DNA of 64,000 bases, taken from positions 253,030 to 317,029 of the forward strand of contig NZ_KI628540.1 of NCBI RefSeq assembly GCF_000503215.1, read 5' to 3'. The position numbers and the translations under genes are program-made. This DNA is from Pseudomonas canadensis (lineage in GTDB: Bacteria; Pseudomonadota; Gammaproteobacteria; Pseudomonadales; Pseudomonadaceae). The stretch's first letter is position 1, and the number at the start of each line of letters is the position of its first letter. The notes beneath the pieces are model-generated. The model saw only the letters and a program-made list of their open reading frames with translations. It was not told the origin of the DNA and ran no database searches. Positions 15,759 through 23,965 of the stretch are shown here, piece by piece.

Positions 15759-17447
15759 ATGGAAAACACTTACGACGTAGCCATCATTGGCAGTGGCATT
15801 GCCGGAACCATGTTGGGCGCTATCCTGGCCAAGGAAGGTGTGAGCGTGGTCATCATCGACGCCGGCACCCATCCGCGTTTTGCAGTGGGCGAATCGATGG
15901 TGCCCGAGAGCGCTGTGCTGTTGAAAATCCTGGCCAACCGTTACGCCATACCGGAGTTGGCCTACCCCGGCGAACTCAATTCGCTGATCAAGCATGTGGG
16001 TTCCTCATCGGCCGGGATCAAGTTGGCGTTCAGTTTTGCCTGGAACGGCAAACACCAGGAACATAACCCGCTGGATGTGGTGTCCACTCCGGTTATCGCC
16101 CCCGAGGCCCATCTGTTCCGGCAGGATGTGGACGCCTATTACCTGGCCCTGGCCGCCAGGCTCGGCGCGACCATCAAGCAACAAGCGCGGATTCAGGATA
16201 TTGAAGAAACCGCCGACGGCATGATCCTGAACCTGGGCCGCGAACAGCTCAGTGCACGCTACGTGGTGGACGCGGCGGGTTACCGTTCGCCCATCGCCGA
16301 CAAGTACCAGCTACGCCAGGGCGCCCGGGAAATGCAGGCGCGTACCCGGTCGATCTTCACGCATATGACCGGGGTAAAGCTCTACGAAGAGGTCATCGCG
16401 TCGACCCAGGCTTCCGGTTCGCCTACACCCCTGGCGCAAAGCACGTTGCACCATATGTTCAAGGGCGGATGGCTGTGGATCATCCCGTTCAACAATCATC
16501 CTCACTCTACCAACCCGCTATGCAGCATCGGGCTGCAGTTGGATATCGACGAGCATGGTCCTGCTGGTGATCCAGAGGTGGAGTTCAAGCAGTTTCTTGA
16601 CGATCACCCCTCCGTTGCCCGGCATTTCGAGGGCGCGGCCAGGGTGCGCGAATGGACCGTAGCCCCCCGACTCAACTACACCAGCCGCGAAAGCGTGGGG
16701 GACCGTTACTGCTTGCTCGGGCATGCAGTGGGTTTTGTCGACCCCTTGTTTTCTCGTGGCCTGGTCAATACCTTCGAGTCGATTGCGCGGGTGGCACCGA
16801 AGATCCTCAAGGCGGTCCAGACTGACGTCTGGCGCAAGGAGGACTTTCTCTCATATCAGGATTACAGCCTGGAAGTGGTGAAAGTGAACGACCGCCTGGT
16901 GGCCAACTCCTTTACCGCGTTCGACAGCTTCCCACTCTGGAATGCGTGGTTCAGGGTGTGGATCAGTGGCAGTTACATTGGCGTGCTGCGGTTTCGCAAG
17001 ATTCTCTCCGACTACCTCAAGACCGGCGATAACGAGGCGTTGGAACAGGCGTTCGAGACGGCAACCTATGCTGGGCACCTGTCGATCGAGAGCCCGTATT
17101 ACGAAGCGCTGTTTGAGGCCGCCTGCACCGCCATGGAAGCCTACCGTGCCGGCCAGCAGAGCGAAGCGCAGACCATCGAGGTATTGCAGCGCTTGTTCGA
17201 AGAGCAGCGCGAGCATTTGCCGATCGATTTCGCCGACTTCTCCAACCGCTTCATCTCCCGCGCGAGCCAGGAGTTTGCCGATTCGTTGCTCAAGTGGGCC
17301 AATGATGCACCGGGCGGGCTCAAGGCACGATTTGATCGCGGCAATGCACCGGTCAAGTTCGACTTCCTCGACAGCTACCGTTACGGCGACCGCCTGCAGC
17401 TGGCTGCCGAGGCAGATGCAGCGCTGCAAGCCTATCGGGCCCGCTGA
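15759..17447 (+). CDS. Flavin-dependent halogenase (PltA/CmlS-like)
   Basis: A 562-residue FAD enzyme. The dinucleotide motif GSGIAG is at residues 11-16, FAVGESMVPES follows at 41-51, the halogenase fingerprint WxWxIP is present as WLWIIP (238-243), and FVDPLFSRG (326-334) fits the Fx.Px.Sx.G halogenase motif. Lys88 (AGIKLAFSF) is the best candidate for the catalytic lysine that carries HOCl. The roughly 200-residue helical C-terminal extension matches the long halogenases such as CmlS, which act on carrier-bound or phenolic substrates. A flavin reductase to supply FADH2 is encoded at 18840. Chlorination of the ACP-bound intermediate is the likely role; a plain monooxygenase cannot be excluded. 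Confidence 0.82.
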   Translation: MENTYDVAIIGSGIAGTMLGAILAKEGVSVVIIDAGTHPRFAVGESMVPESAVLLKILANRYAIPELAYPGELNSLIKHVGSSSAGIKLAFSFAWNGKHQEHNPLDVVSTPVIAPEAHLFRQDVDAYYLALAARLGATIKQQARIQDIEETADGMILNLGREQLSARYVVDAAGYRSPIADKYQLRQGAREMQARTRSIFTHMTGVKLYEEVIASTQASGSPTPLAQSTLHHMFKGGWLWIIPFNNHPHSTNPLCSIGLQLDIDEHGPAGDPEVEFKQFLDDHPSVARHFEGAARVREWTVAPRLNYTSRESVGDRYCLLGHAVGFVDPLFSRGLVNTFESIARVAPKILKAVQTDVWRKEDFLSYQDYSLEVVKVNDRLVANSFTAFDSFPLWNAWFRVWISGSYIGVLRFRKILSDYLKTGDNEALEQAFETATYAGHLSIESPYYEALFEAACTAMEAYRAGQQSEAQTIEVLQRLFEEQREHLPIDFADFSNRFISRASQEFADSLLKWANDAPGGLKARFDRGNAPVKFDFLDSYRYGDRLQLAAEADAALQAYRAR

Positions 17448-17518
17448 GTTCCCCCACTGCATGCGGCTCCGGTGAAGGCTGGAGCCGCTTTGACTGTCGT
17501 CTACGAGAGGGCAAGGGT

Positions 17519-18823
17519 ATGCAAGATACAACCCAGGCATTGGCGCAGCGACGCACCCAGGCAGTCGCCCGGGGCGTCAACCAGGCCCATGCCGTGTACG
17601 TGGAGCGTGCCGACAATGCGCTGCTATGGGATGTCGAAGGGCGGCGCTACGTGGATTTCTGCGGCGGGATTGCAGCGCTCAATACCGGTCACCTGCACCC
17701 GCAGGTGGTTGACGCAGTGCAGGCGCAATTGCAGCAGTTTTCCCATACGTGTTTTGCGGCGGTGCCCTATGAGAGCTATATCGCGGTGTGTGAAGCGATC
17801 AACGCGAGGGTGCCGGGCGATTTTGCCAAGAAGACGCTGCTGCTGACCACAGGTTCTGAGGCGGTAGAAAGCGCATTGAAAATCGCCCGCGTACACACAC
17901 GCCGTACGGGTGTGATTGTGTTCACCGGCGCCTATCACGGCCGAACGCTGATGACCCTGGCGATGACCGCCAAGGTCAACCCCTATGCCCAGGGCATGGG
18001 ACTGATGCCCGGTGGTGTCTATCGGGCGATGTTCCCGGATGCGGACGCCGGCGTTTCGGTAGTCGAGGCGATGAACAGCATTTACCGGATCTTCAGCAGC
18101 GACGCCGCACCGGAAGATATCGCTGCCATCGTTATTGAGCCGGTTCAGGGTGAAGGGGGATTTGTCGCAGCCCCTGTGGCGTTCATGGTGGCGCTACGCG
18201 CCTTGTGCGACCAGCATGGCATTGTGCTGGTCGCGGATGAAATACAGTGTGGCGCGGGGCGTACCGGCAGTTTTTTCGCGATGGAGCAAATGGGCGTCCA
18301 TGCCGACTTGATTGTGTTCGGCAAGTCGATTGCCGGCGGGCTGCCGTTATCCGGCGTGACCGGCAAGGCTGAAATCATGGATGCGCCCCTGCCCGGCGGC
18401 CTCGGTGGCACCTACGCCGGGAACCCGCTGGCCTGCTCGGCTGCATTGGCCGTCCTGCGGGTATTCGATGAGCAAGGGTTGCTCAACGTCGCCCGCGAAC
18501 TGGGCGAGGATCTGCGCGACAACCTCAAGGAAATCACCGGCGCCCTTGGTATCCATTGCCGTATCCGCGGCCTGGGGGCGATGGTTGCCCTGGAGCTGTT
18601 TGAAGATGCGGCGCACCGTGTACCTTCTGCGCGCCTGGCCCGGCAACTGATCCAATGCGCGCGCGAGCGCGGCTTGCTCCTGCTGGCGTGCGGGCAATAC
18701 GGCAATGTCATCCGATTTCTCATGCCACTGACCATTCCCCGGCCCGTGTTGCTCGAAGGTCTGGAGATACTGGCGGCATGCTTGACGACAATCGACAACC
18801 ACACCGTGGTTGGCCAACTCTGA
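17519..18823 (+). CDS. Class III aminotransferase (GabT-like)
   Basis: A 434-residue PLP-dependent omega-aminotransferase closely following 4-aminobutyrate transaminases: TTGSEAVESALKIAR (110-125), AYHGRTLMT (139-147), the PLP-pyridine Asp240 in VADEIQCGAGRTG, and the Schiff-base Lys269 in FGKSIAGGLPLSG. It would transfer an amino group from a donor such as glutamate to an aldehyde or ketone of the cluster's intermediate. It starts 71 bp after the halogenase and ends 16 bp before the flavin reductase. Pseudomonas genomes encode housekeeping GabT beside gabD; no gabD is here, supporting a specialised role. Confidence 0.9.
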   Translation: MQDTTQALAQRRTQAVARGVNQAHAVYVERADNALLWDVEGRRYVDFCGGIAALNTGHLHPQVVDAVQAQLQQFSHTCFAAVPYESYIAVCEAINARVPGDFAKKTLLLTTGSEAVESALKIARVHTRRTGVIVFTGAYHGRTLMTLAMTAKVNPYAQGMGLMPGGVYRAMFPDADAGVSVVEAMNSIYRIFSSDAAPEDIAAIVIEPVQGEGGFVAAPVAFMVALRALCDQHGIVLVADEIQCGAGRTGSFFAMEQMGVHADLIVFGKSIAGGLPLSGVTGKAEIMDAPLPGGLGGTYAGNPLACSAALAVLRVFDEQGLLNVARELGEDLRDNLKEITGALGIHCRIRGLGAMVALELFEDAAHRVPSARLARQLIQCARERGLLLLACGQYGNVIRFLMPLTIPRPVLLEGLEILAACLTTIDNHTVVGQL

Positions 18824-18839
18824 AAAGGTGGACAGGGAA

Positions 18840-19328
18840 ATGCAGACGCTTGAAAAACAGATGGACACGCGCGCGTTGCGTAACGCCTACGGCAAGTACG
18901 CCACGGGGGTCACCGTTGTCACAACCCTGGATGATCGAGGCGCGCCTGCCGGGCTGACGGTCAGCAGCTTCAATTCGGTGTCATTGGAGCCGGCCCTGGT
19001 CTTGTGGAGCCTGCGCAAGGAATCTTACACCGCTCGTGCATTCCAGGCGGCGGATGGCTTCGCGATCAATGTACTGGCCCATGAGCAACAACTGCTGAGC
19101 GACCGTTTTGCCACGCCGACCGCTGACAAGTTCAGCCAGGTGCCCTACGCAATCAGCGAAAACCAGCTGCCGTTGATCGATGGCGCGATTGCTCAGTTCG
19201 AATGCATCAAGCGCAATGAGTTCGACGGTGGCGATCATTGGATTTTCATCGGCGAAGTCATCAGCTTCACACTCAATGAAGGCAACCCGCTGATCTTTCA
19301 TGCAGGCAAGTACGCCACGGCGGTCTAG
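18840..19328 (+). CDS. Flavin reductase, partner of the halogenase
   Basis: A 162-residue flavin reductase-like protein (HpaC/FMN-binding split barrel). Family hallmarks: YATGVTVVTT, GLTVSSFNSVSLEPALVLWSL, and the C-terminal GNPLIFHAGKYA. It would reduce FMN/FAD with NAD(P)H and supply free reduced flavin to the halogenase at 15759, as PrnF or similar reductases do. AGGGA precedes ATG 18840; the frame is also open from a TTG at 18810 that overlaps the aminotransferase. It is the last gene of the plus-strand biosynthetic operon; its stop overlaps the convergent GST gene by four bases. Confidence 0.9.
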   Translation: MQTLEKQMDTRALRNAYGKYATGVTVVTTLDDRGAPAGLTVSSFNSVSLEPALVLWSLRKESYTARAFQAADGFAINVLAHEQQLLSDRFATPTADKFSQVPYAISENQLPLIDGAIAQFECIKRNEFDGGDHWIFIGEVISFTLNEGNPLIFHAGKYATAV

Positions 19329-19999
19329 CCCGTCGCGCGGCGATCGGCAATGGCCGTAAGCTTGTCGACGTCGCCGTGCGTGCGCTCATGATACGGCGCG
19401 CCTGCATCATAGGCGCGTCGAACATCGTCCCGTTGGGCCATGTGCTGCAGGTACTGCACGGTGTGAGGTAGCGCCTCCAGGCTGATGTGCAGCACCTTGT
19501 GCAGCCGCAGCCAGGGATAAATCGCCATGTCGGCGATGGAAAATTCGCCGCAGATAAACGCGCGCCCGGCGATGGCTTGCTCGAATACCTGGAACAGCGT
19601 GCGGGTCTGGTTCAGATAACGGTTGGCCGAGTATGCCTCGGGTTGGGAAGCCTGATGGTGGAAGTGATAATTCTGGCCGGCCATCGGTCCCAGGCTGCTG
19701 ACTTGCCAGATCAGCCATTGCACCACCTGCCAGCGCTGCTCGGGCGACGTCCCGCGAAAACGGGCGTGCTTGTCCGCCAGGTAGAGCAGCACCGCCGCCG
19801 ACTCCACCACCACTTGCTGGGTGTCGTGGTCGAGCAGCACCGGAATCTTCGCGTGCGGGTTCAGCTGCAGATACGCGGGAAGGTGCTGCTCATCGCGGGC
19901 GAGGTTGATGTGGCAGATGTCGTAATTGACCGCCAGGGCCTCAAGCATCAGCAGGATTTTATAACCGTTGGCGGTAGGTGAAAAAAATACGGTGTACAT
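19325..19999 (-). CDS. Glutathione S-transferase family protein
   Basis: A 224-residue GST: thioredoxin-like N-domain (YTVFFSPTANGYKILLMLEAL; cis-Pro in AKIPVLLD; VVESAAVLLYLA) and helical C-domain ending FSIADMAIYPWLR. It resembles the YfcG/YghU-type bacterial GSTs that act on disulfides or organic electrophiles. It is the last gene of a minus-strand operon with a second GST and a DUF2917 protein (68-bp gap), divergent from a LysR gene, and converges on the biosynthetic operon with a 4-bp overlap. It may detoxify an electrophilic product, but the link is only positional. Confidence 0.88.
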   Translation of the reverse strand: MYTVFFSPTANGYKILLMLEALAVNYDICHINLARDEQHLPAYLQLNPHAKIPVLLDHDTQQVVVESAAVLLYLADKHARFRGTSPEQRWQVVQWLIWQVSSLGPMAGQNYHFHHQASQPEAYSANRYLNQTRTLFQVFEQAIAGRAFICGEFSIADMAIYPWLRLHKVLHISLEALPHTVQYLQHMAQRDDVRRAYDAGAPYHERTHGDVDKLTAIADRRATG

Positions 20000-20067
20000 A
20001 GGCGGCGTTCATGTGGGCGCAGGGCGAGGAGCCGGTGGGGACCGGCTCGCGTGGCGTTTGAGCCAGT

Positions 20068-20670
20068 TTATTGGATGGGGTATTGCATGAAGGCCGGGAG
20101 TTCCTCCAAGCGCTTGGCGTGACGCTGCAGGTACGGGAAGGACTCGGCTTTGACCACTGAGGCGACCGTGAACTGGCTGAACGACCACGCCACCGCAGCG
20201 GTAATGGCGCCTTGAGTCAGCTTTTCGTCGGACGCGTGGGCCAGGCGTTTTTCCAGGGTCGAGTAGGCTGCCAGTAATTGGCCGGTTACCCGGTCGAGCC
20301 AGGGCTTGTGGAGCTTTTCGGCGGGGCGCAGATTATGCTCGTACACAATCTGTACGGTTTTTTCACAGGCGGCCAGTGCGAGCCCGATCAATTGCAGGTC
20401 CTGGGCGCGCTCGCTGGCGCGATCGGGCAAAAGCTTCCTGTCGGCCGGCGCCAGCGCTTCGAAGTATTCGAGGATCAGGCTTGAGTCCATCAACACGGTT
20501 GAATCGTCCAGCACCAGGGAGGGCGCCTTGACGACCGGATTGATTTGGGCAAATCGCTCGTAGGTGCTGAATACCGAGAGCGGCTGATGCTCAAAGTCGA
20601 CGCCATACAGGTCCAGGGAGATTGCGACGCGGCGCACGTAGGGCGAGTCCAGCATGCCAACCAGTTTCAT
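20068..20670 (-). CDS. Glutathione S-transferase family protein
   Basis: A 200-residue GST with the N-terminal motif KLVGMLDSPYVRRVAISL, cis-Pro/substrate segment PVVKAPSLVLDDSTVLMDSSLILEY (by landmarks) and a C-terminal all-helical domain. The Ser at the DSPYVRR position is the likely thiol-activating residue. The frame is open for a further 99 codons upstream, but that part overlaps the DUF2917 gene in another frame; ATG 20670 with GGAGG just upstream is the natural start. It is the middle gene of the three-gene minus-strand operon (11 bp after the DUF2917 gene). Confidence 0.88.
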   Translation of the reverse strand: MKLVGMLDSPYVRRVAISLDLYGVDFEHQPLSVFSTYERFAQINPVVKAPSLVLDDSTVLMDSSLILEYFEALAPADRKLLPDRASERAQDLQLIGLALAACEKTVQIVYEHNLRPAEKLHKPWLDRVTGQLLAAYSTLEKRLAHASDEKLTQGAITAAVAWSFSQFTVASVVKAESFPYLQRHAKRLEELPAFMQYPIQ

Positions 20671-20681
20671 GAAGCCTCCAT

Positions 20682-21068
20682 TTACGTCAGGGTAATTTTC
20701 AAAGTGCAGTGGGGATGCTTGAGGTATTTGTAGAGATCCAGGAGCAACCCGCGCACGCGAGGACTGGCCTCGTCGGCGGCCAGGAACAGCGCGATTTCCC
20801 CGTCGCCCTCCAGCAGAATCAGGCCCGGGGCAAGACAGGTGAAATCCCCGGGTTCCAGGCAGACATCGGTACCTTGGGACGTCATCCAATGACGCCCTTT
20901 CAGCGCGACGACATAGGCTTGCTGTTCCAACCAGAAAGAGAGTAGTTGATCCTTGGTCACCAGCCATTTCAGGGAATGTCGGCCCAACGCCATTTTCGCC
21001 AGCAATACCTGCGGAGCCTGAGTGATACGGGCGGTCGAGACGCTCTGTTCCATGATCGTGGTTTTCAT
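20682..21068 (-). CDS. DUF2917-type small protein
   Basis: A 128-residue protein. The central part (LKGRHWMTSQGTDVCLEPGDF ... LILLEGDG, residues about 54-95) resembles the DUF2917 family, small cupin-like proteins of unknown function often found beside LysR regulators. There is no signal peptide or membrane segment. It heads the minus-strand operon with two GST genes and is divergent from the LysR gene at 21213. Function unknown. Confidence 0.6.
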   Translation of the reverse strand: MKTTIMEQSVSTARITQAPQVLLAKMALGRHSLKWLVTKDQLLSFWLEQQAYVVALKGRHWMTSQGTDVCLEPGDFTCLAPGLILLEGDGEIALFLAADEASPRVRGLLLDLYKYLKHPHCTLKITLT

Positions 21069-21212
21069 CGAAGACGCTCCGCGGTTCGCGAGGTGACGGT
21101 GGAACGAAAAGACGCCTGCAGCTGGCAGGATTGTTAATTTGAGGTTACTTTATCCTGAGTGTAGCCCTCAAAGTATCGATAATTTTTACCACAATAGGTT
21201 AGTTTAGCTTAC
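21069..21212. promoter_or_regulatory. Divergent control region with LysR-type site
   Basis: The AT-rich space between the DUF2917-GST-GST operon and the LysR gene. It contains an inverted repeat TTTGAGG (21138-21144) / CCTCAAA (21166-21172) and TAGTTTAGCTTA (21200-21211), which matches TAGTTTAGGTTA upstream of ridA (8455). The latter touches the LysR start codon, consistent with autoregulation. Confidence 0.5.
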
Positions 21213-22112
21213 ATGAGTGCATTCCCCCCGTTGACCTGCCTGCGCAGTTTTGAAGCCACTTCCAGGTTGGGGAGCGTCACCCTGGCAGCCAAGGAATTGC
21301 ACGTTACCCATTCAGCCATCAGCCAGCAGATCAAGGTGCTGGAAGAGATTGTCGGCTTGACCCTGTTCGTGCGTGAAGGGCGGGGCTTGCGTGTCAGCGA
21401 GGATGGGCGGCTGTACGCGTTGCAGATCCGAAAAGCCTTGGGCGATATCGCCGAAGCCACGCGATTGATCCAGGCACAGCCCAAGATGGGGGAGTTGGTG
21501 GTGGCGGTATTGCCGTCGTTTGGCCGGTCCTGGCTGTTACCGCGCCTACCACGTTTTCAGCAGCTTTACCCTCATATCAGCATTCGTCTGCAAGCCAGCT
21601 TGACCATCTCCAACTTGCATCAGGAATCGGTGGATATCGGTATCCGTATGGGCAAGGGGGATTGGGAAGGGGTCGAGCAGAAGCTGTTGTTCCACGATGA
21701 AGTCGTCGTCGTCGCCGCCCCCCACTTCAATAGCGGGCGCCTGCCGCAAACACCGCAAGAGGTCATCGACAGCGAGATCATCTACAACACTGAATCATGG
21801 TTGCCCTGGTGCGAGGCCGCGGGTGTTGAAATGGGCAACGAACGCAAGGGGTTGTGCAGCAACGACTCCAATCTGGTCTTGGAGGCGGTCCGCCTGGGGC
21901 AGGGCATCACGCTGGAGCGGCGCAGTCTGGTGCATGACGCTATCGAGCGCGGAGAGTTGGTCCAGTTGTGCGATGTGAGTGCGCCCTATGCCTATCCGTA
22001 TTGGCTGGTGTGGCCACCCAGGGAAAGTTCGGAAGACAAGCAGCGCGAATTCTCCCATTGGCTGTCCGGGGAAGTGGAGCGTTATCTTGACCAGCTGAGA
22101 AAAAACGCCTGA
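21213..22112 (+). CDS. LysR-family regulator (GcvA-like)
   Basis: A 299-residue LysR activator/repressor. The winged helix is at residues about 5-65 (PLTCLRSFEATSRLGSVTLAAKEL, then HSAISQQIKVLEE) and an effector-binding periplasmic-protein-like domain follows. It is divergent from the DUF2917-GST-GST operon and 16 bp upstream of an SDR gene with which it is probably cotranscribed. A sequence shared between its own start region and the ridA promoter makes it a candidate regulator of the biosynthetic operon. Confidence 0.92.
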   Translation: MSAFPPLTCLRSFEATSRLGSVTLAAKELHVTHSAISQQIKVLEEIVGLTLFVREGRGLRVSEDGRLYALQIRKALGDIAEATRLIQAQPKMGELVVAVLPSFGRSWLLPRLPRFQQLYPHISIRLQASLTISNLHQESVDIGIRMGKGDWEGVEQKLLFHDEVVVVAAPHFNSGRLPQTPQEVIDSEIIYNTESWLPWCEAAGVEMGNERKGLCSNDSNLVLEAVRLGQGITLERRSLVHDAIERGELVQLCDVSAPYAYPYWLVWPPRESSEDKQREFSHWLSGEVERYLDQLRKNA

Positions 22113-22128
22113 AGGAGGCCCCGCCCGA

Positions 22129-22923
22129 ATGGATCTGTTTTTGCAACAACGCCTGGTAGTGGTCGCGGGCGGTAGCTCAGGCATTGGCCTGGCCTGCGCC
22201 CAGGCTTTCGCCGCCGAAGGCGCGCGGGTGGCAATTGTTTCGAGGTCACATCAGCGGCTTGAGCAGGCGCAACGCGTGTGCGAGGAAGCGGGCCTGCACG
22301 TGCATCCTTTTGCCGGCGACCTGTCAGACGCCGATCAGGCTCAAGCGGTCATTGACGCAATCAGCGCGCGCCATGGCGCCATCAACGTGCTGGTCAACAG
22401 TGCCGGTGCCGCTGCGAGACACCCGGTGAGTCAACTTACTCCGGCCCATTACTTGGAGGCGTTCAGCGCCAAGTTCTGCCCTTACATCAACACCCAGCAT
22501 GCGGTGCTTGCCCATTTTCTTGGCCAGGCGCAGCCGTCGCTGCGGGCGGTGGTCAATATCGTCGGCATCGGTGGCCGGGTGGCAATGCCCGAGCATCTCG
22601 CCGGCGGTGCAGCCAATGCAGCGTTGATCCTCACGTCACAGGGGTTGGCGCAGGCTTATGGCTGCCAAGGCATCCGTATCAACGTGATCAACCCTGGGTT
22701 TACCCTGACGCCCCGTACCCAGGCGACCCTGGAACGCATGGCTCAACGCAGCGGCGAAAGCCTTGAGCAGACCCTGGCGCGACAGCAGGCATCGATCCCG
22801 ATGGGCAGGTTTGCCCGCGCGGGGGAAGTGGCCGATCTGGCGTTGTTCCTGGCCAGTCCAAGAGCATCCTATTTGTCGGGGGCGGTCATCAATATGGACG
22901 GTGGGGCCTATCCCGGGGCGTAG
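22129..22923 (+). CDS. SDR-family protein lacking catalytic Tyr/Lys
   Basis: A 264-residue short-chain dehydrogenase-type protein. The cofactor half is intact (VVVAGGSSGIGLACAQAF, residues 9-26; NSAGAAARHPV) and so is the C-terminal LSGAVINMDGG. The active site is not standard: where YxxxK is expected the sequence reads HLAGGAANAALIL, without Tyr or Lys, and the Ser position reads VGIGG. A minority SDR subgroup shares the GNAAL-like pattern, so the protein may bind NAD(P)(H) and catalyse by another route or act non-catalytically. It follows the LysR gene and converges with the next LysR gene (16-bp overlap). Confidence 0.82.
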   Translation: MDLFLQQRLVVVAGGSSGIGLACAQAFAAEGARVAIVSRSHQRLEQAQRVCEEAGLHVHPFAGDLSDADQAQAVIDAISARHGAINVLVNSAGAAARHPVSQLTPAHYLEAFSAKFCPYINTQHAVLAHFLGQAQPSLRAVVNIVGIGGRVAMPEHLAGGAANAALILTSQGLAQAYGCQGIRINVINPGFTLTPRTQATLERMAQRSGESLEQTLARQQASIPMGRFARAGEVADLALFLASPRASYLSGAVINMDGGAYPGA

Positions 22924-23876
22924 ACCCTACCCGGCGCAAAGGCCGAAGGTTGTCCGGCGGCGCGCAGCAGGCCATTGATCAGGTACTGCTGATCATGCGA
23001 CTGGTGTGCCGATTGCGTCCAGACCAGCCTGTATTCGTAGGGGGAGGTGAGTTGATGGCGGTCGCCGAACACGGCTACCAGGCGCCCGTCGGCCAATTCG
23101 TCTTGCAGCAGCGCAGAACTGCCGATCATTACCCCGCCGTTCTGCGCCACTTCATGCATGGCATAGCCCACACCGCTGAAGGAAAGCGCTGCCGTCGTCT
23201 GCGTATCGCACTTGGCAATCGCCGTGAACCAGTCGTCCCAAGTGGCATTGCCCAAGCGATCGTCGTGGTACCAGGGTGACTGGACCAGCCGCGCACCCAC
23301 CAGGTCCAGCGGTTCGTCGACAGGCCCAAGGCTGTTCAGGTAGGCAGGGCTGCAAACGGGGAAGTAGCGGTCCTGCAGCAGCAACGCCGAATGGCTCAAC
23401 ACAAGTTCGCGCGGGCAGTAGCGAATCGCCAGATCGGCATCGCCATGGTCGAGGTTGCGCACTTCGGAACTCGGGTCGATCGTCAATGCAAGGTTACCGC
23501 CAGCATACGCGGTGATGGCCGGCAACCGCTTGCTCAACCAGTGACTGGTGATGGATACCGTGCAAGTCAACACGATGCTGGCACCGGTCTGCGGGCGCAT
23601 GTCCTGAGTGGCCTTGAGCAGCAGCGAGAAGGCCTTGGACACGTCACGGGCCAGGCGCTGCCCCGACTCATTGAGGGTTACGCCGTTAGCGGTGCGATGA
23701 AAGAGGCTCAGCCCCAGGTCATCCTCCAATTGGCGGATCTGCCGGCTCACTGCGCCCACGGTCACGCACAACTCCTGGGCGGCTTCGGTGAGCGTGCGGC
23801 AGCGTGAGGCGGCTTCGAACGCACGCAAGGCGCTGAGGGAAGGGAGGCGGTGAGGTTTTTCCAGGTTGAGTTTCAT
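22908..23876 (-). CDS. LysR-family regulator (GcvA-like)
   Basis: A 322-residue LysR protein: HTH at residues about 12-70 (LPSLSALRAFEAASRCRTLTEAAQEL, TVGAVSRQIRQLEDD) and an effector-binding domain. It is divergent from the EamA exporter gene (89-bp gap) and so probably controls it and possibly the ProC-like and methyltransferase genes downstream. Its 3' end overlaps the end of the SDR gene by 16 bp. Confidence 0.92.
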   Translation of the reverse strand: MKLNLEKPHRLPSLSALRAFEAASRCRTLTEAAQELCVTVGAVSRQIRQLEDDLGLSLFHRTANGVTLNESGQRLARDVSKAFSLLLKATQDMRPQTGASIVLTCTVSITSHWLSKRLPAITAYAGGNLALTIDPSSEVRNLDHGDADLAIRYCPRELVLSHSALLLQDRYFPVCSPAYLNSLGPVDEPLDLVGARLVQSPWYHDDRLGNATWDDWFTAIAKCDTQTTAALSFSGVGYAMHEVAQNGGVMIGSSALLQDELADGRLVAVFGDRHQLTSPYEYRLVWTQSAHQSHDQQYLINGLLRAAGQPSAFAPGRVYAPG

Positions 23877-23965
23877 GCAAGCACCTTAGCAAAAAATCGA
23901 TTACTTGCCAGAGGTGATGCGCATAGCCTTGAACCTATGTTTTTCAATGCCGTGGCTCAAGGTCT

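Noticed and set aside
8592..19328. Naming the cluster product (for example the small amino acid antibiotic furanomycin)
   Set aside because: A short carrier-bound chain plus aminotransferase is compatible with several small amino-polyketides, but no diagnostic gene was seen and the halogenase does not fit furanomycin.
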